Assembly (NCBI GenBank): GCA_018336195.1
Contig: JAGXQV010000211.1
Span: 1 to 64,000, forward strand
Length of the DNA: 64,000 nt
Reading direction: 5' to 3'
Source: Sulfuricella sp.
GTDB lineage: Bacteria; Pseudomonadota; Gammaproteobacteria; Burkholderiales; Sulfuricellaceae
Below are positions 16,539 through 25,545 of the stretch, one piece after another. The translations under genes were made by a program, and so were the position numbers. Under the pieces are notes generated by a model that saw only the letters and a program-made list of their open reading frames with translations, had not been told where the DNA came from and made no database searches. The number at the start of each line of letters is the position of its first letter. The first letter of the stretch is position 1.

Positions 16539-16678
16539 TAAGTAATAGCAATTCTTAGTTTTGAGTGTTTAGTGTCGAGTTGTGGAATGCGCTTCGCGCC
16601 TGATTCAAATCCGACGCGCTTTGCGCGGCGACATCAACTAAACACTCAACATTCAAAACTGTTTTTGCCTTTCACTTA
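16539..16678. repeat. Stop-codon-anchored palindromic element, copy C
   Basis: A 140-bp copy of the element at 5228-5374, in the same orientation, starting TAAGTAATAGC and ending CTTTCACTTA. Its last three bases, TTA, are the complement of the TAA stop of the minus-strand gene at 16676-17005. Between it and 16465 is about 70 bp of GC-rich DNA without a gene. Confidence 0.9.
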
Positions 16679-17005
16679 CCATTGATCCGTCATGCCGATG
16701 TAACGCATGATCCTTTTGCCCGTGATAATCATCCAGACACCGGCGGCGACCAGTAGACCTGCCGCCAGAAAGCCGAATACCGATTCGGGAATCAAGCCGG
16801 TCGGCAAGGTCGGATAAAGTTCGGCCAGGGTCTGGGGAGGCGGGGAATGATGGGCGCGGCCTAGGATGACCGCCGTTGCGCCTGTGGCCAGTTGGCCCCA
16901 TGCGCCGAGAAGCAGCAGCGCGCACCCTGCGATGGCGAGTGTTTTGCCCGTTTCCACGAAGTTGCGCGGCTTGCTGCAAGCCCAATCCATCAGGTGATCC
17001 AACAT
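16676..17005 (-). CDS. Small inner-membrane protein, unknown
   Basis: A 109-aa protein with two predicted membrane helices (about residues 20-42, LAIAGCALLLLGAWGQLA, and 79-99, FGFLAAGLLVAAGVWMII). The loop between them is proline-rich (HHSPPPQTLAELYPTLPTG), and the tail is short (GKRIMRYIGMTDQW). The start at 17005 is chosen because GGGGAA lies just before it and upstream codons are not hydrophobic. No family is recognised. Its stop codon lies inside the tip of palindromic copy C. Confidence 0.7.
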   Translation of the reverse strand: MLDHLMDWACSKPRNFVETGKTLAIAGCALLLLGAWGQLATGATAVILGRAHHSPPPQTLAELYPTLPTGLIPESVFGFLAAGLLVAAGVWMIITGKRIMRYIGMTDQW

Positions 17006-17312
17006 GAATAATTCCCCGTGTTCAGGTTCTGAAGCTTGGGAATCTAAACGGTTTGGCGGGGGAATGTAACTGTCATTTTTCACAGTTACGGATGGAGGTC
17101 GATCCGCGTACAATCAATCGGTTTTGCGTCTTGCCGGAAATTCATCCGGGGGCGGCTATGTGTTGTCGTTGCGGACGGGCCGCCGAGTAGGCAACCGCGA
17201 ATCGGCAAAAATCCTCAGCCGATATCCATTTACGTCTTCAAGATGTTCAGCGGTCGTGGTGGCGGCCGCAGGCGGCGTGTCCTAATCCACCCGTTATCGG
17301 CGGATAGGCCGG
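17006..17312. other. Gap upstream of the small membrane protein; contains an inverted repeat
   Basis: GTAACTGT (17066-17073) and ACAGTTAC (17082-17089) form an 8-bp inverted repeat with an 8-base spacer, 60 bp before the membrane-protein start, possibly an operator. On the plus strand TACAAT (17109-17114) and a ten-codon frame at 17158 beginning MCCRC are present. No other gene is supported. Confidence 0.5.
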
Positions 17313-18971
17313 CTAAAGATTCCCCAACATTTCCGCCGCGTGCTTTTTGGTGGTCTCGGTGACTGCCATGCCGCCCAGCATCCGGGCGATTTCCTCGATG
17401 CGGTCCACCCGATCCAGCAGCGAAATGCGGCTGGTGGCGCCGCGCTGGTCGGCGCTCTTGGAGACTTGCCAGTGCTGGTTGCCTTGCGCGGCGACCTGGG
17501 GGAGGTGGGTGACGCACAGCACTTGGCGCTGGGTGCCGAGTTGTTTGAGCAGCTTGCCGACTACTTCGGCGACGCCGCCGCCGATGCCGACGTCCACTTC
17601 GTCGAAAATCAGGGTGGGGGTCAGCGATACCTTGGCGGTGGCGACCTGGATCGCCAGGCTGATGCGCGACAGTTCGCCGCCCGAGGCGACTTTGGCAAGC
17701 GGCTTGGGCGGCACGCCGGCGTGGGCATTGACCAGGAAATCGACGTCTTCGAGGCCGTGCGCCGCGCCGTCGGGGAGTGAATTCAAGGCGATGGAGAAGC
17801 TTCCACCGGCCATCGCTAGCTCTTGCATTGAAGTGCTTACTTCCGCGCCAAGGCGCGCCGCTGCTTGTTCTCGCGATTTGCTCAAGGATTTTGCCAGATC
17901 CAGATAACGGGCGTGGGCGGCTTCTTCCTGCGCCTTGGTATCGCCGCCGCTCTCGAAGCCGCGCAGCTTGTCGAGGCGTGCGCTCTTTTCGGCGAGCAGG
18001 TCGGGGAGGAAGTCCGGGGTGGTGCGGTACTTGCGCGCCATGTCGTGGACGTCGCGCAGGCGCTGCTCGCACTGCGCGAGGCGCTCGGGGTCGAGGTCCA
18101 GGCGTTGCAGATAGTGGCGCAGGCTGTACACCGCTTCGCGCAACTGCACTTCGGCGGGTTCCAGGGTGTCGAGGATTTCTTTCAACGCCGGGTCGTAATC
18201 GAGCAGATTATTGAACTTGGCGAGTACCGCATTGAGCTGCGGCAGGCACGCGCCGTCGCCCTCCGAAAGGGCTTCCATGCCGTATTGCGCGCCTTCCATC
18301 AGGCTCGCCGCGTGGGTCAGGCGGCCATGTTCGGCCTGGAGTTCCTGCCAGCCCTCTAGGGTGAATTCGAGGGCCGCCAGTTCGCGGGTCTGGTGTTCCA
18401 GTTGGGCCTGTTCTTCGGCGTGAGCGGCGGTGTTTTTCTCGTGCTCCAGACGTTCGCGGCGTAGCGCTTGCCACTCACGCCAGAGCGTCGCGCATTCCCG
18501 CGCCTGCTGGGTCAAGCCGCCGTAAGCATCGAGCAGGTCGCGCTGGGCGCTGGATTTCAGCAGCGATTGGTGGGCGTGCTGGCCGTGGATATCCACCAGG
18601 AATTCGCCGGCCTCGCGTAGTTGCTGCAAGGTCGCGGAACGCCCGTTAACGAAGGCACGTGAGCGCCCGCCGGCGTCGATCACCCGGCGCAGCAAGCACA
18701 CGCCGGGATCGCCGGCCAAGTCGTTTTCCGCCAGCCAGCGCTCCAGGTGCGGCGCGGCGGAAATGTCGAATTCGGCGGCCAGCTCGGCGCGCTCGCAGCC
18801 CTGGCGCACCACTCCGGCGTCGCCGCGCTCGCCCAGCGCCAGCGACAGCGCATCGATGAGGATGGATTTGCCCGCGCCGGTCTCGCCGGTGAGCACGGTG
18901 AAGCCGGGGGAAAATTCCAGGTCGAGGCGGTCGACCAGGATGAAGTCGCGGATGGAGAGGCTTAGCAGCAT
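17313..18971 (-). CDS. recN: DNA repair protein RecN
   Basis: RecN is an SMC-like ATPase that helps double-strand break repair. The 552-aa protein has the usual length. Seen: RDFILVDRLDLEFSPGFTVL, Walker A GETGAGKSIL near residue 30, a long central coiled-coil region (about 150-370, rich in E, R and L), the signature SGGELSRISLA near 430 and Walker B LIFDEVDVGIGG near 465, ending with HAAEMLGNL. It lies 67 bp downstream of nadK on the same strand, the usual betaproteobacterial order. The spacer contains a GATGGGT-type repeat. Confidence 0.97.
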   Translation of the reverse strand: MLLSLSIRDFILVDRLDLEFSPGFTVLTGETGAGKSILIDALSLALGERGDAGVVRQGCERAELAAEFDISAAPHLERWLAENDLAGDPGVCLLRRVIDAGGRSRAFVNGRSATLQQLREAGEFLVDIHGQHAHQSLLKSSAQRDLLDAYGGLTQQARECATLWREWQALRRERLEHEKNTAAHAEEQAQLEHQTRELAALEFTLEGWQELQAEHGRLTHAASLMEGAQYGMEALSEGDGACLPQLNAVLAKFNNLLDYDPALKEILDTLEPAEVQLREAVYSLRHYLQRLDLDPERLAQCEQRLRDVHDMARKYRTTPDFLPDLLAEKSARLDKLRGFESGGDTKAQEEAAHARYLDLAKSLSKSREQAAARLGAEVSTSMQELAMAGGSFSIALNSLPDGAAHGLEDVDFLVNAHAGVPPKPLAKVASGGELSRISLAIQVATAKVSLTPTLIFDEVDVGIGGGVAEVVGKLLKQLGTQRQVLCVTHLPQVAAQGNQHWQVSKSADQRGATSRISLLDRVDRIEEIARMLGGMAVTETTKKHAAEMLGNL

Positions 18972-19038
18972 GATTGTTTGGCGATGGGTAATGAGGGATG
19001 GGCGATGGGGTGGCGCGGGGTACTCATCACCGGGTTTA
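18972..19038. repeat. GATGGGT-type repeat between nadK and recN
   Basis: On the plus strand the spacer reads GGCGATGGGTAATGAGGG, GATGGGCGATGGGG and TACTCATCACC. The same units, with the same TACTCATCAC end, form the hairpin between dnaK and dnaJ (37467-37535). It is probably a second dispersed palindromic repeat family. Confidence 0.6.
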
Positions 19039-19911
19039 TCACAACTTCTCCCCCCAATGCAGCTTCTGCCGCAGCATATCGTAATAGCTGTGGCCTTCGG
19101 GATGGAGCAGGCGCACGGTTTGCGGGGCGCGGCGCAGGATCACCCAGTCGTTGGCCTGGAGGTCGAAATGGCGCTGACCGTCGAGGTGGACGCGTGCATC
19201 GTTGGCGTGGATCAGGAGGATTTCCACGGTGCTTTCGCTGTTCACCGCAATCGGGCGGTTGCTCAGGGTATGCGGGCAAATCGGCACCAGCACCAGCGCT
19301 TCCAAGGTGGGATGGAGAATCGGCCCGCCCGACGACAGGGCATACGCGGTGGAACCGGTGGGGGTGGAAATAATCAGCCCGTCGGAACGCTGGCTGTAGA
19401 CGAACTGCCCGTCCACGAACACTTCCAGCTCGATCAAACGGGCCGTCGCGCCCTTGCTCACCACCGCGTCGTTGAAGGCGTTGGCCTCGAAAATGTTCTC
19501 GCCCTGGCGGCGCACCGTGACGGTAACAAGAAAGCGCTCCTCCGACTCGAATTCGCCCTTGAGCATTTCCTCCATGGTTTCCAGCATGGTATCGAGCGAC
19601 ACGTCGGCAAGAAACCCCAGGCGCCCGAGGTTGATACCCACCAACGGCACCTCGTAACTGAACAGCGAACAGGCGATATTCAGCATCGTTCCGTCGCCGC
19701 CCATGACCACCGCCAAATCCGCCTGCGCGCCGATTTCTTCGAGGGTCGCGACTGGATAGCCGGAAATGGCGGCGCTCTCGGCGGTGCGGGTTTCGATCAG
19801 CACCTTGTGGTTGCGGTTCAGCAGGAAGGAAGCCAGGCGTAGCAGCGAATCGCCAACCTCCTGGCTGTTGTATTTGCCGATCAGGGCAATGGTTTCGAAT
19901 GGCATGCTCAT
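19039..19911 (-). CDS. nadK: NAD kinase
   Basis: Phosphorylates NAD to NADP. The 290-aa protein carries the diagnostic GGDGTMLNI near residue 70, the NDAVVSKG segment near 155 and the glycine-rich STPTGSTAYALSSGGP near 185. The start is taken at ATG 19911 (MSMPFETIALIGK); ATG 19905 is equally likely, and no strong Shine-Dalgarno separates them. It leads the nadK-recN transcript and points away from hrcA, which starts about 3.2 kb further on; in related genomes the two are usually adjacent, so vapBC, the hydrolase and a membrane gene have come between. Confidence 0.96.
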   Translation of the reverse strand: MSMPFETIALIGKYNSQEVGDSLLRLASFLLNRNHKVLIETRTAESAAISGYPVATLEEIGAQADLAVVMGGDGTMLNIACSLFSYEVPLVGINLGRLGFLADVSLDTMLETMEEMLKGEFESEERFLVTVTVRRQGENIFEANAFNDAVVSKGATARLIELEVFVDGQFVYSQRSDGLIISTPTGSTAYALSSGGPILHPTLEALVLVPICPHTLSNRPIAVNSESTVEILLIHANDARVHLDGQRHFDLQANDWVILRRAPQTVRLLHPEGHSYYDMLRQKLHWGEKL

Positions 19912-20474
19912 CCGGCGAATTTTAAAGCATAAGCGGGGAAATGGGTAAGAACCGCGCAACTGCCGGTTGCATCAGGCGCATTACAGTAGGAGTGCCGCTG
20001 GCCGGCAACCTGCATCTCGATCAGGGCAAAATGCCGGATGCCGAAGCGCGCATCTGCGAAACCGGGCAATGGTTCTTCTGGCGCGAACTACGCGCCGTGG
20101 CAAGAGAAATCGGGGCGGACGATCCGGGAATGCTCGAAACCGCGAACGGGATTCAGGCTGGTACTTCGGGGCGCGGCTTGGGGCGGGATTGCGCTACGCC
20201 ACTCCGTGGTGCCACTGGTCGCGGCCAAGGCTCGCTCTCGGAGGGTGATATTACTGTTGTCGGAGGGGTCTTGGCCCCGATGCGGTGCATCGGTGTAGCG
20301 GTGGTGCTTGTCGCGGCAAGCCCGGATGAAATGGAATCCAGGAACGCACGTGAGGGCAACCACCGCCGCGATGACCGCCAACGGTCATTTTCATGTACCT
20401 ACTGGCGGATTTTCCGCCCGTCGCTTCCGCCTCACGGTGGCCTGGATTGCGCTGTGCTGCATCCGGGCAGTTTT
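19912..20474. other. Intergenic region of 560 bp, no convincing gene
   Basis: Open frames exist on both strands (for example plus 19941-20486), but they lack recognisable domains and a clear start, and they run through a REP-like hairpin. Small palindromes such as GGCGGATTTTCCGCC (20405-20419) suggest repeat debris. Confidence 0.6.
20441..20467. repeat. REP-like hairpin behind vapC
   Basis: CCTGGAT and ATCCGGG enclose TGCGCTGTGCTGC, close to the hairpin at 9228-9254. It lies 8 bp beyond the vapC stop and may be a terminator or a mobile REP. Confidence 0.7.
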
Positions 20475-20909
20475 TTAAGGCTTTAGCACCGTAACCGTAC
20501 TCGCCTTCATCAGGCGGCGGAATCCCTTGTCGAACGTGACCAGATGCAGGTGGTGCGACTGGGCTGCGGCGGCAATCCAGGCATCCGGGATGGCGTTGCC
20601 GGTCAGGCTGTGTCGCTCGCAAAGCTGTTCGAAAAGCGGCCATTCTTCCCGCAAAGGAAGCGAAGTCACGCCGGGAGCCTCCAGGACTGCGCGTAAAAAG
20701 GCCAGGGCGGCATCGGTGGGGGTGGGATCGACAAACACTTTTGGATGTGTCACCAGGCGTAGAAAACCGGAGGCAACCATGGGCAGGATCGCCACAGGCC
20801 GCCCCGTGGCGGCGCCATCCAATGCCGCTTCCAACCACGTCAGCGCAGGGGCATGGTGCGGATGATCCTGGCGCGAGGCGGCCACCAGTACGTTCACATC
20901 AGGCGTCAC
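20475..20909 (-). CDS. VapC-like PIN-domain toxin
   Basis: A 144-aa PIN-domain protein, probably a site-specific RNase toxin. The N-terminal acidic residue (PDVNVLVAA), the mid-protein aspartate in NAIPDAWIAAAA near residue 107 and FDKGFRRL near 128 supply the expected acidic cluster. Translation starts at GTG 20909, whose GTGA overlaps the antitoxin stop by four bases, indicating coupled translation. It resembles the subgroup with THPKVF and a leading NVLVAA. The gene order antitoxin-toxin is normal for vapBC. Confidence 0.87.
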   Translation of the reverse strand: MTPDVNVLVAASRQDHPHHAPALTWLEAALDGAATGRPVAILPMVASGFLRLVTHPKVFVDPTPTDAALAFLRAVLEAPGVTSLPLREEWPLFEQLCERHSLTGNAIPDAWIAAAAQSHHLHLVTFDKGFRRLMKASTVTVLKP

Positions 20910-21154
20910 GGCGTGTCATCCGCGGCATCGAGCAAGGCCCGATTGCTCAGTGTGTCCGCAACCGTTGTTTGTAGTCCTTGCTTTCCGGCGTAGACCGGAA
21001 GCGTGGGACGTTGCCGGTTGGCTGGCGTTGTCGGCGTGCGCAGCCGTAACGCCAGCCCTTGTTCGATAAGCCGGGTCAGACTGGTATGCTCTTTGGCCGC
21101 CAACAGCTTGGCCTGGGTCAGCAAGCCATCGTCAATATCCAGCGTGGTTCTCAT
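20906..21154 (-). CDS. VapB-like antitoxin (ribbon-helix-helix)
   Basis: An 82-aa antitoxin. MRTTLDIDDGLLTQAKLLAA is a typical ribbon-helix-helix DNA-binding start, followed by HTSLTRLIEQGLALRL and a flexible toxin-binding tail rich in T and P. ATG 21154 has AAGGGTA 4 bases upstream; an in-frame ATG at 21193 would add residues unlike the family. It overlaps the toxin gene by four bases. It likely represses its own promoter, which lies in the 98-bp gap to the hydrolase gene. Confidence 0.87.
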   Translation of the reverse strand: MRTTLDIDDGLLTQAKLLAAKEHTSLTRLIEQGLALRLRTPTTPANRQRPTLPVYAGKQGLQTTVADTLSNRALLDAADDTP

Positions 21155-21252
21155 GATTACCCTTGGATGGAAAAACGGTGCAGATTTATGCATACTTTAC
21201 CTCTGGGGGGTAAGGAGATCAACCTTGTGTTTCCTTGAACTGCCAAGTCCCG

Positions 21253-22128
21253 CTACATCCCGTTCTTCTTCAACCATTCCTTCATCCTGCGCCAGCCGTC
21301 TTCGGCGGGTTCCTTGCGGTAGCTGGGGCGGTAATCGGCGTGGAACGCGTGAGGGGCGTCGGGGTAGACGTGGATTTCCGACTTGCCGCCGGCTTTCTTG
21401 ATGACGGTGCGCATGTCCTCCACGTCGCTCAGGGGGATGCCCTGGTCCTGTCCGCCGTACAGCCCGAGCACCGGGGCTTTGAGTTGCGCGGCGATATCCA
21501 GCGGGTATTTGGGGGTGAAGTCGTTGGTGATTCCGTCGAGCCGGCCATACCAGGCGACGCCGGCCTTGAGGCGCGGGTTGTGGGCGGCGTACAGCCAGGT
21601 GATGCGCCCGCCCCAGCAGAAACCGGTGATCGCCAGGCGCGCGGTGTCGCCGCCCTGGGACTTGGCCCAGCTTTCGCAGGCGTCGAGGTCGGCCATCACT
21701 TGGGCGTCGGGGGTCTTGGCGACGATGCTGTCGAGAATCTGCTGGATGCTGGCGAGTTGGCGCGGGTCGCCCTGGCGGGCGAAGAGTTCCGGGGCGATGG
21801 CGAGGTAGCCGAGCTTGGCGAGGCGCCGGCAGATGTCGGCGATATGTTCGTGGACTCCGAAGATTTCCGAGACCACCAGGATCACCGGAAAGTCCCCACC
21901 GGTGGCGGGTTGAGCGCGATAGGCGACCATTTCGCCGTCCTTGACGGGCACTTTCACTTCGCCGGCCAGCAGGCCGTCGCTGTCGGTCTTGATGACGGTC
22001 TGGGCGGCGACCGGTTGGGTGGCGAGGGCAAAGCCGGCGCCCAGCATGGTGATGACGAAATTGCGCCGGCTGAGGGGCTGGGCGGGCGGAACCAAGCTGT
22101 CGAAATCGGGGTTGGTGGATTTGCTCAT
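21253..22128 (-). CDS. Dienelactone hydrolase family protein, Tat-exported
   Basis: A 291-aa alpha/beta hydrolase. The catalytic triad of the family is visible: cysteine in GFCWGGR near residue 170, aspartate in YGGQDQGIP near 223 and histidine in PHAFHADY near 257. A twin-arginine signal, [17 protein letters not shown], lies at residues 20-40, so it folds before export to the periplasm. AGGAG precedes ATG 22128. Substrates of such exported members are uncertain; they need not be dienelactones. It lies 41 bp downstream of a membrane-protein gene on the same strand. Confidence 0.9.
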   Translation of the reverse strand: MSKSTNPDFDSLVPPAQPLSRRNFVITMLGAGFALATQPVAAQTVIKTDSDGLLAGEVKVPVKDGEMVAYRAQPATGGDFPVILVVSEIFGVHEHIADICRRLAKLGYLAIAPELFARQGDPRQLASIQQILDSIVAKTPDAQVMADLDACESWAKSQGGDTARLAITGFCWGGRITWLYAAHNPRLKAGVAWYGRLDGITNDFTPKYPLDIAAQLKAPVLGLYGGQDQGIPLSDVEDMRTVIKKAGGKSEIHVYPDAPHAFHADYRPSYRKEPAEDGWRRMKEWLKKNGM

Positions 22129-22169
22129 TGGGTGGTTCTCCTGTGAGGAAGGGGGATAGGTGGCTCGGG

Positions 22170-22982
22170 CTAGCCGCCGGACGCCATCGCCACGGCCTGG
22201 CCGAAGGTCTTCGCTCCAGGATAGTGCTGGGTGGCGAAGATCGCAAAGGCCAGAGCCAGCGCCAGGATGATGGCGAAGGGCCACCAGGTTTTCTTAACCA
22301 CGCCGGCCACCCAGTCGTCTTGATCGTGGCGTTTGGCGGTCTTCGACAGGCTGCCGGCGAGCAGGGCGCCGAACGCCGCTTCGCCGAGGATGTCGGGGGC
22401 GAACCAGATCACGTAGCCGCTCAGCAGGAACACCGAGGCGATCAGCAGCAGGGCGAGGAGGAGCAGGACGATGGCGTCGCCGTCGAGGTCGCCGAAATCG
22501 CCGAGTGCGCCGCCGATGCCCGACGAGGAAGCGCCTGACGAATTGGCGCGTAGCGGGATGGCGGGGGAATCTTCGATCCATCCGGCGTTTGCGCCGCCCC
22601 CGCCGAATTGCCCGCCGCCGCTACGGGGGAGGACTTCCGGCAATTCCAGTTTGGTGCCGCCCTTGCCGAGGGAAATGTCGGGTACGTCGAGATTGTCGAC
22701 CAGCGCCGAGCCGGCGCCGGAATCGTCGCGCACCAGCCCGACGTAGCGCAGCCACAGCCATACCCCCGTCAGGAAGGTCAGGTAGGAAACGCCGATGGCG
22801 ACGGGATAGCGCAGCCACATGGCGCCCACCCCGCCGTGGAGCAATCCCCAGTTGACCAGCATCGCCGCCAGCGCGCTGCTCGACAGGATCAGCGACATGT
22901 GAAAGCGCGTGTAGAAGCGCTGCACGAGATAGCGCTTGACCTTCTCGCGCGTCCATTGGGGGGCGTTTTTGGCGGTTTTCAT
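22170..22982 (-). CDS. Polytopic membrane protein of unknown function
   Basis: A 270-aa protein with about four membrane segments: residues 32-50 ([18 protein letters not shown]), 60-80 ([18 protein letters not shown]), 172-193 ([20 protein letters not shown]) and 232-250 ([17 protein letters not shown]). Between the second and third lies a glycine- and serine-rich soluble stretch ([25 protein letters not shown]). The N-terminus is basic ([18 protein letters not shown]). I do not recognise a family. It is probably co-transcribed with the dienelactone hydrolase. Confidence 0.78.
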   Translation of the reverse strand: MKTAKNAPQWTREKVKRYLVQRFYTRFHMSLILSSSALAAMLVNWGLLHGGVGAMWLRYPVAIGVSYLTFLTGVWLWLRYVGLVRDDSGAGSALVDNLDVPDISLGKGGTKLELPEVLPRSGGGQFGGGGANAGWIEDSPAIPLRANSSGASSSGIGGALGDFGDLDGDAIVLLLLALLLIASVFLLSGYVIWFAPDILGEAAFGALLAGSLSKTAKRHDQDDWVAGVVKKTWWPFAIILALALAFAIFATQHYPGAKTFGQAVAMASGG

Positions 22983-23057
22983 GGGAAAGTCTCCGGCGCA
23001 GGGGTGTCTGGGGAATTTTACAGTAGCGGACGGTGTCCATACGAAAAGGTGTAATGG

Positions 23058-23101
23058 TCGGCAATGGCGGGGATTTCCTCATGCCTGCCCCCCATTGCCG
23101 A
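23058..23101. promoter_or_regulatory. Hairpin in the hrcA leader
   Basis: TCGGCAATGG (23058-23067) and CCATTGCCGA (23092-23101) are perfect complements, with inner G and C runs that extend the stem. The element lies 31 bp upstream of the hrcA start, in the gap between divergent genes. It resembles the CAATGGGC-type units between dnaK and dnaJ. No CIRCE operator is seen here. Confidence 0.6.
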
Positions 23102-23132
23102 TTCCCGGTTTTATGCTACCCTTCACCCCACC

Positions 23133-24152
23133 ATGGTTGACCAACGCGCCCGCATCCTTCTCAAAACCCTGGTCGAACGCTACATCAGCGACGGCCAGCC
23201 GGTCGGCTCGCGCACGCTTTCCAAGTATTCCGGCCTGGACCTGTCGCCCGCCACCATCCGCAACGTGATGTCCGATCTCGAAGAGCTGGGGTTCATCACC
23301 AGTCCGCATACTTCCGCGGGGCGCATTCCGACGCCGCGCGGCTACCGCTTCTTCGTCGATTCGCTGCTCACCGTGCAGTCGCTCGGCGCGCTGGAAGTCC
23401 ATCAACTGGAAAACCAGCTTCATCCCAGCGATCCGCAGAAGCTGATTACCTCGGCGTCGCGCCTGCTCTCCGACCTGACCACCTTCGCCGGCATCGTGAT
23501 GACGCCCAGGCGGCGTAGCGACGCCTTTCGTCACATCGAATTCCTGCGCCTCTCCGACAAGCGCATTCTGCTGATCCTGGTGACCGCCGACGAAGTCGTG
23601 CAAAACCGCATCCTTTTCACCGAGCGCGATTACAGCGCCGGCGAACTTGTCGAAGCGGGGAATTTCTTCAACCAGCACTACGTCGGCTGCACCCTCGAAG
23701 ACGTGCGCGGCAAGATGCGGGACGAACTGAAACGCCTGCATCGCGACATGAGCGCGCTGATGAGCGCCGCCGTCGAAGCCGGCAGCGACGTGATGAGCGC
23801 GGCCAGCGAGGATTACGTGATTTCCGGCGAAAGTAAACTGCTCCACGTTCAGGATCTCTCAACCAACATGGTGAGCCTGCGCAAGCTGTTCGACGCCTTC
23901 GAGCAGAAAACCGAACTCCTGCAACTGCTCGACGTGACCCAGCAGGCGCAAGGCGTGCAAATCTTCATCGGCGGCGATTCGGAACACGTTCCGCTCGACG
24001 AATGCAGCATCGTCACCGCCCCCTACGAAGTCGATGGACGCATCGTCGGCACCGTCGGGGTGATCGGCCCGACCCGCATGGCCTACGAACGGGTAATCCC
24101 GATCGTGGACATCACCGCCAAGCTGCTGTCGAGCGCGTTGTCGTATCACTGA
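23133..24152 (+). CDS. hrcA: Heat-inducible transcription repressor HrcA
   Basis: HrcA represses class I heat-shock genes by binding CIRCE sites. The 339-aa protein has the family start ([17 protein letters not shown]), the winged helix with [20 protein letters not shown] and [20 protein letters not shown], and the C-terminal [18 protein letters not shown] 23133 is chosen by alignment; no strong Shine-Dalgarno is visible, and an upstream in-frame ATG at 23064 would add a non-family tail that includes the leader hairpin. In relatives hemH follows directly; here the ptuA-ptuB pair is inserted. Confidence 0.96.
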   Translation: MVDQRARILLKTLVERYISDGQPVGSRTLSKYSGLDLSPATIRNVMSDLEELGFITSPHTSAGRIPTPRGYRFFVDSLLTVQSLGALEVHQLENQLHPSDPQKLITSASRLLSDLTTFAGIVMTPRRRSDAFRHIEFLRLSDKRILLILVTADEVVQNRILFTERDYSAGELVEAGNFFNQHYVGCTLEDVRGKMRDELKRLHRDMSALMSAAVEAGSDVMSAASEDYVISGESKLLHVQDLSTNMVSLRKLFDAFEQKTELLQLLDVTQQAQGVQIFIGGDSEHVPLDECSIVTAPYEVDGRIVGTVGVIGPTRMAYERVIPIVDITAKLLSSALSYH

Positions 24153-24189
24153 ATCCGGCGCCGTCTGGTCGGATATTTTCGGAAAAATC

Positions 24190-25545
24190 ATGAGACATAG
24201 TTATCGCCTGGAATCCGTTGCCCTGCATGAAGTGGGCGTGTTTGACGACGTGCGCCTGGATTTTCCCCCGCTGCCGCAAAAGGACAGCGAGGAGGACAAG
24301 GCGGAAATTCATTTGTTCACCGGACCGAACGGGTGTGGGAAGAGCACGTTGCTTTATGCGTTGGCGGAAGTGTTTGATGAATTTGGGCGTTTTGGTGACT
24401 TTGATGTAGAAAGGCAGATATATCGAAGGTTTCGTGGCTTGAATAGCAGCATTGAATTTTCATTTCTTGGTGAACGTGGGTGTTACGGGGCAAACAAAAA
24501 TGCCAATAAATTAATTGTTTCTGGATTAATTCAATTATTTAAGTCTACTGGAGATTGTTTTTTTGGCACAAAATCGGACTTGTTGAGGAAGTACAAGGAT
24601 GCGACTTTAGGAGCCAGTAAACGATACATGGGGCACACATTTTCTTTTGCGGTCTTCGCCTATTCGGGGCAGCGCAGTCTGCGCGATACGCCAGTCACCG
24701 CCATCCAGCAAGTCACCAATCCTCTTTTTGAAGCAGCGCTATCCTTCGACGGAGGTAATCGTCCCCAAGTATTACAGCAATGGATCGCCAACAACCGTGC
24801 GCAATCCGCGCTGGCTAAAGCCGATGGAGAAAACGGGGCTGCGGCAATCTACGACCAGGCTCTCGCACGTATTACTAGCCTGATCCGCGATGTCTGCGAC
24901 TTGGAATTGGAATTCCGCCTGGAACGCTCGCCGCTGGCGGTGGTCGCCCGATTGAATGGGGAAACCGTGCATTTCGATAGCCTGCCCGACGGCCTGAAAT
25001 CCATCATCAGTTGGGTTGGTGACTTGGCCTTGCGTCTCGAAGCCATCCCCTGGAAAGAACCGGGGGATGTGTTCGCCCAGCCGGTTATCCTGTTTCTCGA
25101 CGAGGTGGACATCCACCTGCATCCCAAGTGGCAGCGGCGCATTCTGCCGGCCATTCAGAAGCTGCTGCCCAACGGTCAGGTCTTTGTTTCCACGCATTCG
25201 CCTTTTGTTGTTGGTTCGGTCGAGGACGCTTGGGTTTATAAGCTGCCGGAAGGCGGACACACTGCCGGTACCATAGCGGCCATTCCTTCCGGGGCGGGTA
25301 AGAGTTATCGGCTGATACTCGAAGAGGTGTTTGGTATCGAAGGCGAATTCGATGTCGAGACCGAAGGACTGTTCGAGGAATTTTACAGGCTGCGCGAAGT
25401 GTTTTTGAAAGACCCGTCCAACCCCCAAGCCTTGTTGGAAGCAGCCGCCAAATTGGCGGAGCGCGGCGAGGAGGCGAAGTTGATCGTTGCCCGCGAGTTG
25501 CGTCAAATCGCGCGGATTTCCGGGAAGGAACTGGGTCTTGCGTAA
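24190..25545 (+). CDS. ptuA: Septu-type defence ATPase PtuA-like
   Basis: A 451-aa ABC/SMC-like AAA ATPase. Walker A GPNGCGKST is near residue 46, Walker B VILFLDEVD near 299, with HLHPKWQRR following and the H-loop STHSPF near 333; the C-terminus is helical. It lacks a TOPRIM nuclease domain, so it is not an OLD protein. The downstream gene, overlapping by 8 bases, encodes a PtuB-type HNH nuclease, the defining partner of Septu anti-phage systems. Residues about 66-155 (24385-24655) are strikingly AT-rich compared with both flanks. No retron reverse transcriptase is nearby. Confidence 0.82.
   Translation: MRHSYRLESVALHEVGVFDDVRLDFPPLPQKDSEEDKAEIHLFTGPNGCGKSTLLYALAEVFDEFGRFGDFDVERQIYRRFRGLNSSIEFSFLGERGCYGANKNANKLIVSGLIQLFKSTGDCFFGTKSDLLRKYKDATLGASKRYMGHTFSFAVFAYSGQRSLRDTPVTAIQQVTNPLFEAALSFDGGNRPQVLQQWIANNRAQSALAKADGENGAAAIYDQALARITSLIRDVCDLELEFRLERSPLAVVARLNGETVHFDSLPDGLKSIISWVGDLALRLEAIPWKEPGDVFAQPVILFLDEVDIHLHPKWQRRILPAIQKLLPNGQVFVSTHSPFVVGSVEDAWVYKLPEGGHTAGTIAAIPSGAGKSYRLILEEVFGIEGEFDVETEGLFEEFYRLREVFLKDPSNPQALLEAAAKLAERGEEAKLIVARELRQIARISGKELGLA

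Noticed and set aside
16585-16620. tRNA T-loop-like GATTCAAATCC in the palindromic elements
   Set aside because: No acceptor, D or anticodon stems can be formed around it; it is part of the repeated core.
19941-20486. A 181-codon plus-strand frame between nadK and vapC
   Set aside because: No recognisable domain or good start; it reads through a REP-like hairpin and small palindromes.
24190-25545. OLD-family nuclease (Gabija GajA type)
   Set aside because: No TOPRIM domain after the ATPase, and the partner is an HNH protein, not a UvrD-like helicase.
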